Assembly (NCBI GenBank): GCA_949318235.1
Contig: OX439132.1
Coordinates: 15,903,943-15,967,942 of the forward strand
Length of the DNA stretch: 64,000 bases
Direction of reading: 5' to 3'
From: Ecdyonurus torrentis
Taxonomy: Eukaryota; Arthropoda; Insecta; Ephemeroptera; Heptageniidae
Shown here one piece after another: positions 15,019-25,568 of this stretch (position 1 is its first letter; each line of letters begins with the position of its first letter). A model generated the notes under the pieces. It was given only the letters and a program-made list of their open reading frames with translations. It made no database searches and had not been told where the DNA came from. The position numbers and the translations under genes were made by a program.

Positions 15019-16137
15019 ATGGTATGAAAATTGGCATTTTTAATTTGCAATCATCTTGAGTATTATTACATATTTCTGTAATATTTTGCACCAGATAAAT
15101 TAAAAAATATTTAATGTTTGCATAAACCTGCAGTCATTTTTGTAAAACAAAGCAAAAGTATGTTGTATAATTAAAACAAGACCCACCTCCGGACGGTCTG
15201 TCAAAGTTGTTTTTGTGTGACAATACTTCATAGAAATTCAATTAGAATGAAATATACTATGCTAATGTAGACTTCACACATATGTAAAGATTTAAATTTG
15301 ATTATTCTTTTGCAGGCCAAGCGTACAAAGAAGGTTGGAATCGTCGGAAAGTATGGCACCCGTTATGGTGCTTCACTCCGTAAAACCGTCAAGAAGATGG
15401 AAATCACACAGCATTCAAGATACACATGCTCGTTTTGTGGAAAGGTGTGTTTAAGTACCATATTTAATTGAGTTGTCAAAGTGTAAAATTGTGATAGCAA
15501 TAAGGAAATTTGGTTGTCGGCCAGATCGGCAACACCCACTAAAATTTGTGTGTGTCCTTATGTCTCAAATGAGTACCGGTATTTTTATGTGTTTTGTAAA
15601 ATAGAGTGACCTCTGAACTGTCTACAGTCAAAGTAATAAACGTGTCTTATCGTGAGAGTCCTTTCAGTTCATGTAAAAAAGTAACCTTTGCTTACGTGTG
15701 TTTTACACTTAAAAGATGCAAAGCGGTTTATGTACCCCCGTACCGGTACATACTGGTATGTATGTGTACAACACAACTATGCACACTGTGTGCATTACAA
15801 ATACAGAATGCCGATTGTATGAAGTGCCTCAATCTAAGTGAATGGCAATGTTATAGATGTGATAAAGTTTCTAATGTGATAGCAAAGAGCAAAGAATTTG
15901 TAGGTAACGTCATGCACTGTATTACTGTACATATTGTGCTTTTGTGTGTTCATAATATACCGTAATGATATGTATTCATGCATACATTACAAAAGGTAAA
16001 CATTAGCATTATGGACCTTTTATAAGGCCTAGAGAATGGAGCTTACTGGTAGAGCATGCTACCACAGGAGGTAGTGTAGGAGAAGCTTAGGTTCCTCTCA
16101 TTTACTATCCATTAGAATTGTGGGATCAAGCTTTTCA

Positions 16138-16175
<38 letters not shown>

Positions 16176-19100
16176 AGAAAACCACTGCACCAAAGTTGGT
16201 AAACTAAGTATGATTTAGGATACAGGACACATTTTTACGTCTTTTAAACAAAGAACAAAAATTGACGTTTTGTTTCATCAATAAAATCCATTAAAATTTT
16301 TTTAAGGCTTTTGTTTATATCAAGTCTTGTGTTTTAAATTATAGGACAATCAATACATGAAGAGTAATTTATAATTCACTGGTATCAGGTCTTTTAGTTG
16401 CAATGCCCCAAGTTAATATTGATTAGTATAAATGAAGCCAACGTATAAGCTGTGGTATTAATATCTCTGATCATATCTGCTTCTATTGTATGTACTGTAC
16501 TGTACATACATACACACACTGTCTTATAAATTTTATATGACAGTCTGTACAATGACCAGAAGTGTTTATGAGTGAAATCTTATTGTCAGCAGCTAATATG
16601 TTGTCTTTCTTTCCATGTGAATAGTAATGCTATTCGTAAACCCTGTTCTCTGCTCCTGAAATGACGATCGCCGTTGGTTATTCAAATGGAATGCGCATTT
16701 TTTGGTGCAAGAGAACAGGGTTTACGAACAGCATTAGTTTCATATAAATATATATTGTGTTCATGTTAAAATATGGTTCATAATTATTGTGCTGGTTTTA
16801 GTTATCAAAGGCTTTGCTTCTGGCATTTGCATTTTATAAATACTTAAACTTAGAAGTTTCGACACCTTACCAGATAATTTAGAGAGCAAACATTCTTTTA
16901 TCAAAACTTCAAAGCTTTAGGCTGTGAAGAAGTATTTAAAAAAAAATATAACTTGATGATAATATCATGGCTAGTTCAATGAGCAATTTTTACGACAAAC
17001 TAGAAGACTCTTTTTGCGTTACACAACTGTAGAATTACAATTTTTATTTAACTTCATGATAAATTGAAAGAAAAGGATAGGAGAAAACCAGCAAGGGCCT
17101 TACCATAGTGAAGAGAGTCCCATAGTTCGGTGAAAATCTTGCTAGCACAGATATAAAATAACTAACACATTGGAAATATTTCGGCAATCGACTCCAAGAG
17201 AGATATGGAGCGTGTTATGCCTTTATCAGTCCTTACAGACTCGGAGAGAAACTATGAATCATAGTTTCTCTCTGAGTCTGTAAGGACTGATGAAGGCATA
17301 ACACGCTCCATATCTCTCTTGGAGTCGATTGCCGAAATATTTCCAATGTGTTAGTTATTTTTTCATAGTTTCTCTCTGAGTCTGTAAGGACTGATGAAGG
17401 CATAACACGCTCCATATCTCTCTTGGAGTCGATTGCCGAAATATTTCCAATGTGTTAGTTATTTTATATCTGTGCTAGCAAGATTTTCACCGAACTATGG
17501 GACTCTCTTCACTATGGTAAGGCCCTTGCTGGTTTTCTCCTATCCTTTTCTTTCAATTTATCATACCTAACCGCGATGGTTTATTTTCCTTAATATACAT
17601 ATTATTTAGTTAACTTCAATTTTTTTAAAAATTAGATAGAGATAGGATTGTCAGCCAAGGCAACCTTATCATTGAAAAATGTGTGAACTAATTGTACCAA
17701 ACCAATAGTTTGTCTCTGTATCTCTCCTTCCTAGCCCAGCATTATACAGTAAATTGTAACTATAGTATGTAAATGAAATAATTTTAAAGGCTTGACAGGA
17801 AATGTTTCTTTTAAATTTATATTTCAAATTAGATTCCATTTATTTAATTTCTTTTCTTCTCTTTAAAAAAAAATGCAATAACTAATCAAGTCTTCCTGAT
17901 AGAAACCTCGTTGTAGAGTTTTTTTGTGATGCGACCGTGAATCTTATCTGTTCTTTTCATAGAGCTTATAGTTGCATGGCCAAAAAAAAAAAAACTACTA
18001 CGAGGTCTCTATTCGGAAGAACTGAATTTAGGAAGACTACAAAAAAAAATATGAGTAATTTTATTGCATATGAATCCTGAATCCAGTCATGAGTGCGACT
18101 TCGAACATTTGTCAAACAGCACACAAACTCGAACAGTTCGCGTGGATTTTTTGAGATGTTCGAGTTCGTGTTTGACGAACACCATTTTCACTGTTGAGTG
18201 TACGAAATTTTGAACATGAAATCGAACACTTTTGCAATTAACTTTGAAGTGTTTAAAATTAATATATATATATATGCATTAAATATAAAAAAATAATATT
18301 TGTGTAAAATAAATGGAGTTTCAACCATTTCTATTATTAATATGCATGAAAAATTTGCATAATTCAAACTAAATAACAAAACAGATGGTTTATTTCAATA
18401 GTATTTTTTATAACGACATATTCGAACAATCTCGAATAGTTCGTGATGTGTTCGAGCTTGCAAAAAGTTCGAAGTGTTCGGTTCGTGTTTGAAAGAATTT
18501 TATGTGTTCGTGATCAGTTCGAGTTCGTCTAAAATGTAGTTCGACCCCAACACTGCCTGAATCGATTGGTGTGTGAATTTCTAATTTTTGAGTTCAATAA
18601 GTATTTTTTAAATTCACAAAATGATGGGTCACAGGTCACATGCATATGGTGCAGCCTGTGAAGTCATTTGCAACTTCCAAAAAATAATTAAAAATACTAG
18701 ATTACATAACTCAAAAATTATAAATTCACACGTGTATTGATTCAGGGCAATGTCCTCTTTTAGAATATGAAATAAAATTACCCACTAAATCTTTTTGTAG
18801 CCTTCCTCATTTTTGATATCAGATTAAGTAACTTAAGAATTATTGTAAGCATTGTGAATTGATCACAAAAATGCAAGCAATTGTGTTTAAGTTTCTCCAT
18901 AAATGTACAGCTCTGGCCAAAAATTCCCGAACGGGGCAGCGGCGGCCGCTGCGTTTCTCATAAAGATAACATAGCGTGGTTGCCTATGCAAATCATTCGG
19001 GTACTTTTGGCCAGAGCTGTACTATTCAGAGACATGGACGTTGCAGTTAGATTTTTTTGGGCTAGTGTACCGTTAAAACTAATTGCATCAATTTTCATGA

Positions 19101-19337
19101 TGCAATTGGGCCTTATAATGTGACACAATATTTAGTTATAATTTATTTCTTTTCTATTCTGTATTAACGAGAATGTGTTGTTTGTTTCAGGACGCAATGA
19201 AGAGATCATGTGTAGGAATTTGGTCATGCAGGAGATGTAAGAGAACAGTAGCTGGAGGTGCATGGGTATACAGCACAACCGCCGCAGTATCTGTCAGATC
19301 AGCAGTCAGAAGATTGCGTGAAGTCAAGGAGCAGTAA
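15019..19337 (+). CDS. RPL37A: 60S ribosomal protein eL43 (RPL37A), complete, 3 coding exons
   Basis: Component of the large cytoplasmic ribosomal subunit. Coding exons are 15019-15021 (the ATG alone), 15316-15444 and 19191-19337 (stop TAA 19335-19337). The introns start gtatga and gtgtgt and both end in AG. The joined frame gives 92 aa, the usual length of this family. The product begins [19 protein letters not shown]. Its zinc-ribbon cysteines are all present: C39 and C42 in exon 2 (CSFC), C57 and C60 in exon 3 (CRRC). An intron directly after the initiator ATG fits the pattern of ribosomal protein genes, with a pyrimidine-rich stretch just upstream at 14985. Intron 2 (15445-19190) is about 3.7 kb, large for such a gene, and carries several small transposons. 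Recognition is by family sequence knowledge, with no competing identity. Confidence 0.97.
16044..16174 (+). mobile_element. Possible tRNA-derived SINE remnant with poly-T tract
   Basis: The segment ACTGGTAGAGCATGC (from 16044) resembles a pol III A box. It is followed about 35 nt later by a B-box-like AGGTTCCTCTC (16089-16099). A long T run ends the block (about 16140-16174). No intact tRNA fold is claimed. Confidence 0.35.
16627..16734. mobile_element. Short TA-flanked MITE in RPL37A intron 2
   Basis: The 25-bp terminal inverted repeats at 16627-16651 and 16710-16734 differ at one position (core TTCGTAAACCCTG). They are flanked on both sides by the dinucleotide TA (16625-16626 and 16735-16736), as expected of a Tc1/mariner-type insertion. 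Total length is 108 bp, with no coding capacity. Confidence 0.8.
17056..17564. mobile_element. Long foldback element with an extra tandem unit, RPL37A intron 2
   Basis: Near-perfect inverted repeat. The left arm 17056-17256 pairs with the right arm 17260-17564 across a 3-nt loop (AAT, 17257-17259). The right arm is longer because a 104-bp unit (17260-17363) is repeated in tandem (17364-17467). Only occasional mismatches separate the arms, for example one near 17227 and one near 17243, so it is young. No target-site duplication is obvious. Likely a foldback MITE; an inverted duplication is the alternative. Confidence 0.85.
18084..18555. mobile_element. hAT-type MITE with an exact 8-bp TSD, RPL37A intron 2
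   Basis: The ends read CAGT...ACTG, with inverted terminal similarity (CAGTcaTGaGTgCGA against CAGTgtTGgGGTCGA). The element is flanked by the identical octamer CCTGAATC at 18076-18083 and 18556-18563. Eight-bp duplications and CAG-type ends are diagnostic of the hAT superfamily. The 472-bp interior holds many copies of a GTTCGAG/CTCGAAC-like motif in both orientations and no transposase frame. Confidence 0.88.
18908..19019. mobile_element. Tc1/mariner-like MITE, RPL37A intron 2
   Basis: The inverted termini CAGCTCTGGCCAAAA (18908-18922) and its complement (19005-19019) are perfect over 15 bp and continue inward to about 24 bp with two mismatches. TA flanks both ends (18906-18907, 19020-19021). 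The element is 112 bp and ends about 170 bp before the exon 3 acceptor of RPL37A. Confidence 0.85.
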
Positions 19338-19343
19338 ATAATT

Positions 19344-19349
19344 AATAAA
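19344..19349 (+). terminator. Poly(A) signal AATAAA of RPL37A
   Basis: Canonical AATAAA six bases after the stop codon, followed by a T/G-rich stretch. A very short 3'UTR is normal for ribosomal protein mRNAs. Another AATAAA lies near 19493 and could be used instead. Confidence 0.55.
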
Positions 19350-19379
19350 CCATCTCTATTAAAATTATGTCAGTATTGT

Positions 19380-21632
19380 CTTATTCAAATATAATCCTTT
19401 TCTAATATATTTACTGTATTATTTATTTTATCAATAGATGTCTTTGTTTTATGGTAAATCTTAACATGATTTAAATCTTATAAATGATTAGAAATAAAGT
19501 AGGTAAAGTTAAAAAAAAAAAAATCTGCAATAAATAATGTTAATTTTTCAATATTCAAATTCCATCTCTAATAATACATCTATAAAAGCACACATTACAT
19601 ATAGCTTTATTTATAAGTACAAAGATTGAAAACTTCTATTTTTTCACATTTCACTCTCTGACTGATGTGAGTGCATCATTGGCAAGGGGCATTTTATGTT
19701 AATTTAGCTGGCATGGGACTTGCTATATGTTAAATTAGGCTTTAAAATTACTTGCTCAAGAAGGTATTAACATGTTTAGGTTATTATTAAAAGGGAATGC
19801 ACAGCTGAAAAAAGTTTTATTATTTTAGGTTATAATTATTGAATAAAGTCAAAGCCATGTGCAAAGTTAACTCCCAAGATTGGATTGCTCTGAAAATTAA
19901 CTGCATTTGCTGAATGTTATTATTATTTTTTATAAGGGGACTTATAGGGATAAAATATCAATTTCACTCATACTTTGTTTAGAAAAAAAAAATGCAGAAC
20001 TACACTCATTTTCTCAATCCAACTCCTTATTTGGAATTATCACCTTTACACACCTTTTTTTCACTTTATTCCTTTGAATTCCACTGACATTGATTTATTT
20101 TAGAGCTTCTGAAGCAATTGAAGTTTAAAACACATCCATATACAACACAAATACTACTCCAGGCTAAAAATAGTCACAAAAAATAATAATAAATTGTGTG
20201 ATATGGTTCCATTCAACGAGAGCTCAGTTTCTGTCTGGGTGTAATTGGACACTCAAGGGTCTGACAGCAAAAGTTGATATTAATCCTTTTTGTCATTTTT
20301 TCCCCCAATCCATATAAAGTTTCCTATCCAATCTATATTTATCAATGAAAGTTAATGTAGATATAAATAAAATGACCCATGTCAATTGTGAGTTCTGAAT
20401 TTGTAAAATTGCCTAATGTGATATTAAAAAGATATGATAGATCAAATCTTTTAATTATCAGATAGACAATTTTTCCTAATGTGATAGTGAAATTATTGAT
20501 TGGCTAATGGCTATAAAGATATAAAAATAATTCAGGAAAGCAATTGACTCTGTGATGATTGATAAAAAGAAGATAGAATAGATCTGAAAATTTGGGAAAT
20601 GGGATATTGAGCTGTTAAAGAGCTCTCAATTAATACTATTAACAGATCAGTTTCCTATTCCCCAAATTTTTAAATTCCATGTTTATTTTTTTATCACCAA
20701 CCCTTTAAATATTTTAAACTACTAATATTTGGGAATTAAATAAAGTTTTATTATTTAGCTTTTTTAAAACATTTTTATTTAAAAAAAAGAAAGAAAAACA
20801 GATAAAACATTTATATATATATAATTTTTTTCCATTATACATCAATAAGATTAAATTGATCTTATATTTATACCCACTTACTGTCCACAGTTTATACAGT
20901 ATTTGCACACTATGATAACAAATTTATTGATATTTAGGTACCAGAAATGATTCCAGATTAGAGTGAAATATTTATCACTGCCATGTATTAATAATTATTA
21001 TTTTGGTTTTTAGTTCTCATAAGCATCAAGAACCCAAGTACATTTAGAGTTGATTATATTTAAAGTGTAAATTGAGAATTTATTTTAAATCACACATATA
21101 AAAGTGGTTTATGCGTTACAAAAATGTAAGCATAATATTTCAGAAAAAAAGAAATACATTTATATTGTAGCAAGAAGTTCGTATTAATTATGTCACATGT
21201 AGTTTATATAAATTACCATAATTATTTGTTATTGTTAAGTACATCTCCACCATATTTGTTAACAAATAAAAATGATCTTCTTATGAAGCAAGAAACGTCT
21301 ATATAAACATTTATTTTAACAATTGTTTTTTCCACTATATAGCAATAATAGCAATAATAAAGATATGAATTTTTATTTTACATAATTAATCCACATATTA
21401 GATTACTGAAACTCATTATAGAAAAGAACACACTCACACATTTTACATTTTCAATAATATATTGCACACCAGATGGGAGGGAAAAAAATCTAACACCCGT
21501 CTCATTTAAAATAAAATTATTTCAATTAATTTATTTAATTTTTGAGTAAGTAAGAGTACTCTATTTGATATGTAAAAATTATAAAGTGACTGATCTTTTT
21601 TATTTGATTCAATTACACAACAGGTACAAAAA

Positions 21633-21674
<42 letters not shown>

Positions 21675-21880
21675 TAATGAAAGTGCAACTATACATTATG
21701 ATCCTGTTTCTAGGGTTACCATAAAATTGCTACGGTATGTTGAATGTATCAGTGATTCATTTAGTTGTGTTGAGCAAGGAAGTAATTTGGGAGAAAGTAC
21801 CATTTTAAATCAAAATTATGTATTTTACTTCCCCCCCCCCCCCCCCCCCCCTAACAAAAACTATAAATAAGTATGGTACT
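19380..21880. other. Intergenic region between RPL37A and the BTB-ZF gene
   Basis: AT-rich sequence with a poly-A run (21633-21671) and a poly-C run. I see no exon. The BTB-ZF 3'UTR probably ends somewhere in or just right of this stretch, since both genes point towards it. Confidence 0.6.
21831..21851. repeat. Poly-C tract
   Basis: A run of about 21 C. Similar C or G homopolymers occur at about 10783-10797, 22770-22787 (G), 25311-25329 and 58306-58317. Exact lengths in such tracts are the least reliable part of an assembly. Confidence 0.9.
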
Positions 21881-21883
21881 GTA

Positions 21884-22116
21884 CAGTTTCAGACAAATGA
21901 AAGTTTACTGTTTAAACATGTTGCTTTTGTGCAAGCCTCAAATTTTATGTGGAAACAATATTGTTATGTCATTCGTTTAGGTGAGCTGCTTTAGCCAGCA
22001 AGCCAACACGCCTTGTGATGTACGTGAATACAACATAATAATAGTTTCTACATAAAGTTTGAGGCATGCAAAAAAGCAGCTTGTTTAAATGTTAACCTTT
22101 CATTTGTCTAAAACTG
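21884..22116. mobile_element. Palindromic MITE downstream of the BTB-ZF stop codon
   Basis: Nearly the whole element is an inverted repeat. CAGTTTCAGACAAATGAAAG at the left is mirrored by CTTTCATTTGTCTAAAACTG at the right, and pairing continues inward for about 90 bp per arm (TTTAAACA, CCTCAAA, TATGT blocks). It is flanked by TA (21882-21883, 22117-22118). It lies about 100 bp beyond the stop codon and may be transcribed as 3'UTR. Confidence 0.85.
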
Positions 22117-22214
22117 TACCATTGATCAGTTACAATTTAGCATATTCAACTAAATCAACAGCTTATGTCAGTTAGAGTACTCTTATTTACTCTTGTAAAT
22201 AATTTTTACTATCA

Positions 22215-25044
22215 TTAATGTCTATTTGGTAAACAAGGTTGTATTATACATTCTCCTAAATCTTGTACAGACCTTAACAATTGTTCTGCACTAATTGAAT
22301 CTGATCTTTGAGATGCTAAACTCATAGAAGATAAATAACTAACATCACCAAAAGGTGCTCTATTTGGCATGGGAAAAGGTCTAGAAGTTTGTCTTGCACG
22401 AACATTCATAGCAGAACGAGGTGGACGACCAGTACGTCCACGAGGTACAGATACTGGAATGACTTGAGGACCATGTCTTGTCACGTGCTGCTTCAGTTTA
22501 TCTTGACGAGAGAATGATTTGCCACATAATTCACAAGCAAAGGGTTTCTCTCCCGTGTGGAGTCGTCGATGTCTTTTTAAATGTGCTGAGCGATAGAAAG
22601 CAAGAGGGCAGAAATCACATCTGTGTGGTCTGTAGTCCTCAGTGTAGTTGTGGTCATCTTGGAGATGTGCTTGCAGTAGAGAGGGAGTCATGAAGTTTAA
22701 TTTACATACACTGCACTCCACCGTCTAGAAAATGTACAGCAAAGTAGTTTGAATAATACATAAATTAAGAAGGGGGGGGGGGGGGGGAAGTGGTTGGATA
22801 AAATAAATAAAAAGGAAAGAATTGAGGAAAGCAGCAAGGGCAGCAGTAAAGAGATGTCTTGTCATTTGGGGTAAGCTCAAATAAGAACTCATAGCTGTCA
22901 GCACAAGACTTCATTGGACGTAACTTAAAGGCATATATACGGTAACACCGTGAACAAAAAATTTGTGTAATATTCTAATAAACCTAAAAATCAACGTTGA
23001 TTTGGTTGGAGTGATTGATTTCTAATTTATTGTCCATTCTCAAAATGATGCAACTGAGCGATGACGTCACAGCTTGCTTGTTTTATGTGCGCGTAGACCA
23101 GGCAAGCTGTGACGTCAGTGCCCACTCGTGCACTTTTAAGAATGAAAAATAAATTAGAAATGAATGACTCTGGGCAAATCAATGTTGATTTTCAGGTTTG
23201 TTAGGATATTACATAACTTTTTTGTTCAACGTGTTCTACGCCTTTAACTCTGTAAAGACTGATGAAGACATATGAACACACATACTCTTTTCTTTAAGTC
23301 TTGTGCCAAAGCTATACAATATAGACAACTAGAAAAACCCTATTGTTGACAAATAAAGAAATTCTGCCCTACCCTTAAAAGTAAAAGGATGGAAATCAAT
23401 AAACCTTCATAACTTTATAGGGGAAAGAAAAGACAATTTTTGATCTAAGTTTTCAATACAGTACTGTAATACATACTTTTAATGTTATCAGCTCTGTATT
23501 TGCAACACCTGCGGACCATTTCATCAAGTTCTTGTTACTCATAAAATACTGTTACCATTTTAATTATATTTGCAAGAATGTTGCTGATACAGTTTAATAG
23601 AATAACATTATAATGAGTGACAGGAAGTCAATGCAAAGATTTGCAGGCATATTGCAAAAGCAGATTGGCAACCTATCATCCCTAAACTTTCATACAACTT
23701 TAAGGCTGCGGATGAATGTGTAGCAATTTTTTTATAAACTGACACCTACGGTACGAATGTTTTCCTAACTAACCTTTTCCTCTGTGCCTGCTTCTTCCTT
23801 TGAGCTATTGAGAGGATTCTCGGAGATCTCGAGAATCTCCAGTGGAGATGCAGGGGCTACATACTCCTCTTTCACCTTCATTACTCTCTTGTTTTCTGGG
23901 CTAGATGTTGTCAAAGTCTCATTAGACCTCCTCTGCCTGTACTGCGTGTGATTGTCTGGGGTTCTAGCAGTGGAATACTCCATTGAGCTCTGTAAACCAA
24001 AGAATCTATTAATGGAGATTATCGGTGAGACATTCAGGAGTACAGCTTGGGGTCTAATTATTTTTTCTATCCTTTAGCATGAAAGAATAAAAATTTTAAC
24101 TACTGATCCAAGACCGAAAATATGTTGAAATGAGAGATACTAGACGCCCTTTTACATTTTTAAAACAAAATTAATATAATACCGTATTTTTCTTTTCTCC
24201 ATTAACGATTACTGTACCTCCATTGGTTTAATTTGAAGATTATGTTTTAATTACATATAATCCTGTCGAGTGGGAAGAGAAGGGGATTTCAATATGATTT
24301 AGAGCAGGCAAGGAACTAGGTACCAATTTGTTTGTGCATTGGTCATTAATCCAAGGTATGCTATGACAATTTTAAATTAAAAAAATCACTATTATTTTAT
24401 GAAATGTGTGTGTGCTTCTAATGTATAGCCACATGTATACGCACCTGCCGTCCTAACATATCCTGTAAAACATCAGTAAATGACAGTGGTGTACTTTGTC
24501 GATCATCCATGATTGAATCATCTTCTCCCGTCATGTTATGATTGTCATTATAGTTGTTTGCATTTACAGGCAAGATTTCTAGACCATCCGTTTGACACTG
24601 AAAGATCTCCATGCCATTTGACTCATTACTGCTACTGACTGGTAATGAAGGTTCTGATGATACACTATTCTCTTTTGGAAGATTATTAGATAATCCTCTA
24701 ACATCAAGAAGAGAAGCAACACTTACAAATGAATTTAATTCATCTTCTAATACATTTAGTTCACCTTTATACATATATTCTAAAACCATTTGCATTTCTT
24801 TTAATTTAATATCGTTTACTATTACTACGGGATGTTTACATGGATGATCTTTAAATATTTTTTCAAAATATACACTACATGCTGATAAAACAACTTTATG
24901 AGCTTTTAAAGTTCCTCCATCACAATATAAAGAAACATCCACATATTTTTGTTGAATGTACAAAGACTCAAATAAACAGCTGAGGTTTTGTAAATGATTG
25001 TCCCATTTTAGACGGAAAACTTTTGCAGATGAATCTTTGGCCAT
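22215..25044 (-). CDS. BTB-C2H2 zinc-finger transcription factor (tramtrack/lola type), complete, 3 coding exons
   Basis: Exons on the minus strand are 25044-24445, 23989-23774 and 22724-22215. All junctions are GT-AG and phase 0, and the joined protein is 441 aa. Residues about 8-115 form an arthropod ttk-type BTB domain (FRLKWDNH, DVSLYCDGGTLKAHKVVLSA, EYMYKGEL), which dimerises. Residues 201-272 are a polar linker with a VKEE SUMO-acceptor consensus at K240. Exon 3 encodes three C2H2 fingers: C276-H297 (C-X2-C-X12-H-X4-H), 308-328 and 336-356. The last two are joined by a canonical TGEKP linker. An AT-hook-like RGRTGRPPR follows at 367-375. Predicted nuclear DNA-binding regulator. In lola-like genes one BTB exon can splice to alternative finger exons; I see only one such exon here. 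The orthologue cannot be named. The start is the first ATG, with A at -3. Confidence 0.92.
22929..23243. mobile_element. Palindromic MITE with TTAA flanks, BTB-ZF intron 2
   Basis: The two arms, each about 130-150 bp, pair over most of their length; both contain TGACGTCACAGCTTGC or its complement near the centre. The element begins AGGC and ends GCCT, with TTAA on both sides (22925-22928, 23244-23247). A TTAA duplication is the piggyBac signature. No coding frame inside. Confidence 0.8.
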
Positions 25045-25188
25045 GTTTATTGGTATCTTAAGAAACTTAAATGTACATTAATTTAATATTATTTCAGTTA
25101 AAACAGTCAATATTAATGAAAATATACTGATGACACCACACCACACACAAAGAAAGTCACACCTCCATTTTTGACGTCGCTTTGAGGT

Positions 25189-25194
25189 AACTGA
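25189..25194 (-). promoter_or_regulatory. Candidate initiator (TCAGTT) upstream of the BTB-ZF gene
   Basis: A perfect arthropod Inr-type hexamer, TCAGTT on the minus strand, lies about 150 bp upstream of the ATG in a GC-richer patch. A GACGTC core follows, and then a minimal uORF (ATG GAG GTG TGA). The motif is short and no promoter element downstream of it is convincing. Confidence 0.3.
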
Positions 25195-25259
25195 CCTCTA
25201 ACGGGAGAACAACGAATTAAAAAATAGGGCGGAGGGAGTCCATTTAAAAAGGTCAAAAA

Positions 25260-25526
25260 CCTCAACGCGCAGACTTTGCTTTCCAGTGCTAAAGATTATA
25301 TTTTTGAATCCCCCCCCCCCCCCCCCCCCTTCCCCCTCAAATTCTGGAGCCAATTTTTAATTTCACAAATTGATACTTTAATACACTATATAGTGACACA
25401 GTATTTTGTTAATATTTTAATTTTTAATATATCTTATTTTATCTGTTTGATTGCCCTAAAAAAGTGTGCAATGGTCCAAAATAAAATATAATACACTCCA
25501 ATACACTCTACAGCGGGGACATACGC

Positions 25527-25568
<42 letters not shown>

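Noticed and set aside
15606..15965. 119-aa frame in RPL37A intron 2, rich in Cys
   Set aside because: It starts from a non-ATG codon, has no known domain or regular zinc-finger spacing, and is wholly intronic on the same strand as RPL37A.
17233..17415. 60-aa frame in the RPL37A intron
   Set aside because: Lies entirely within the foldback repeat and simply translates its tandem unit.
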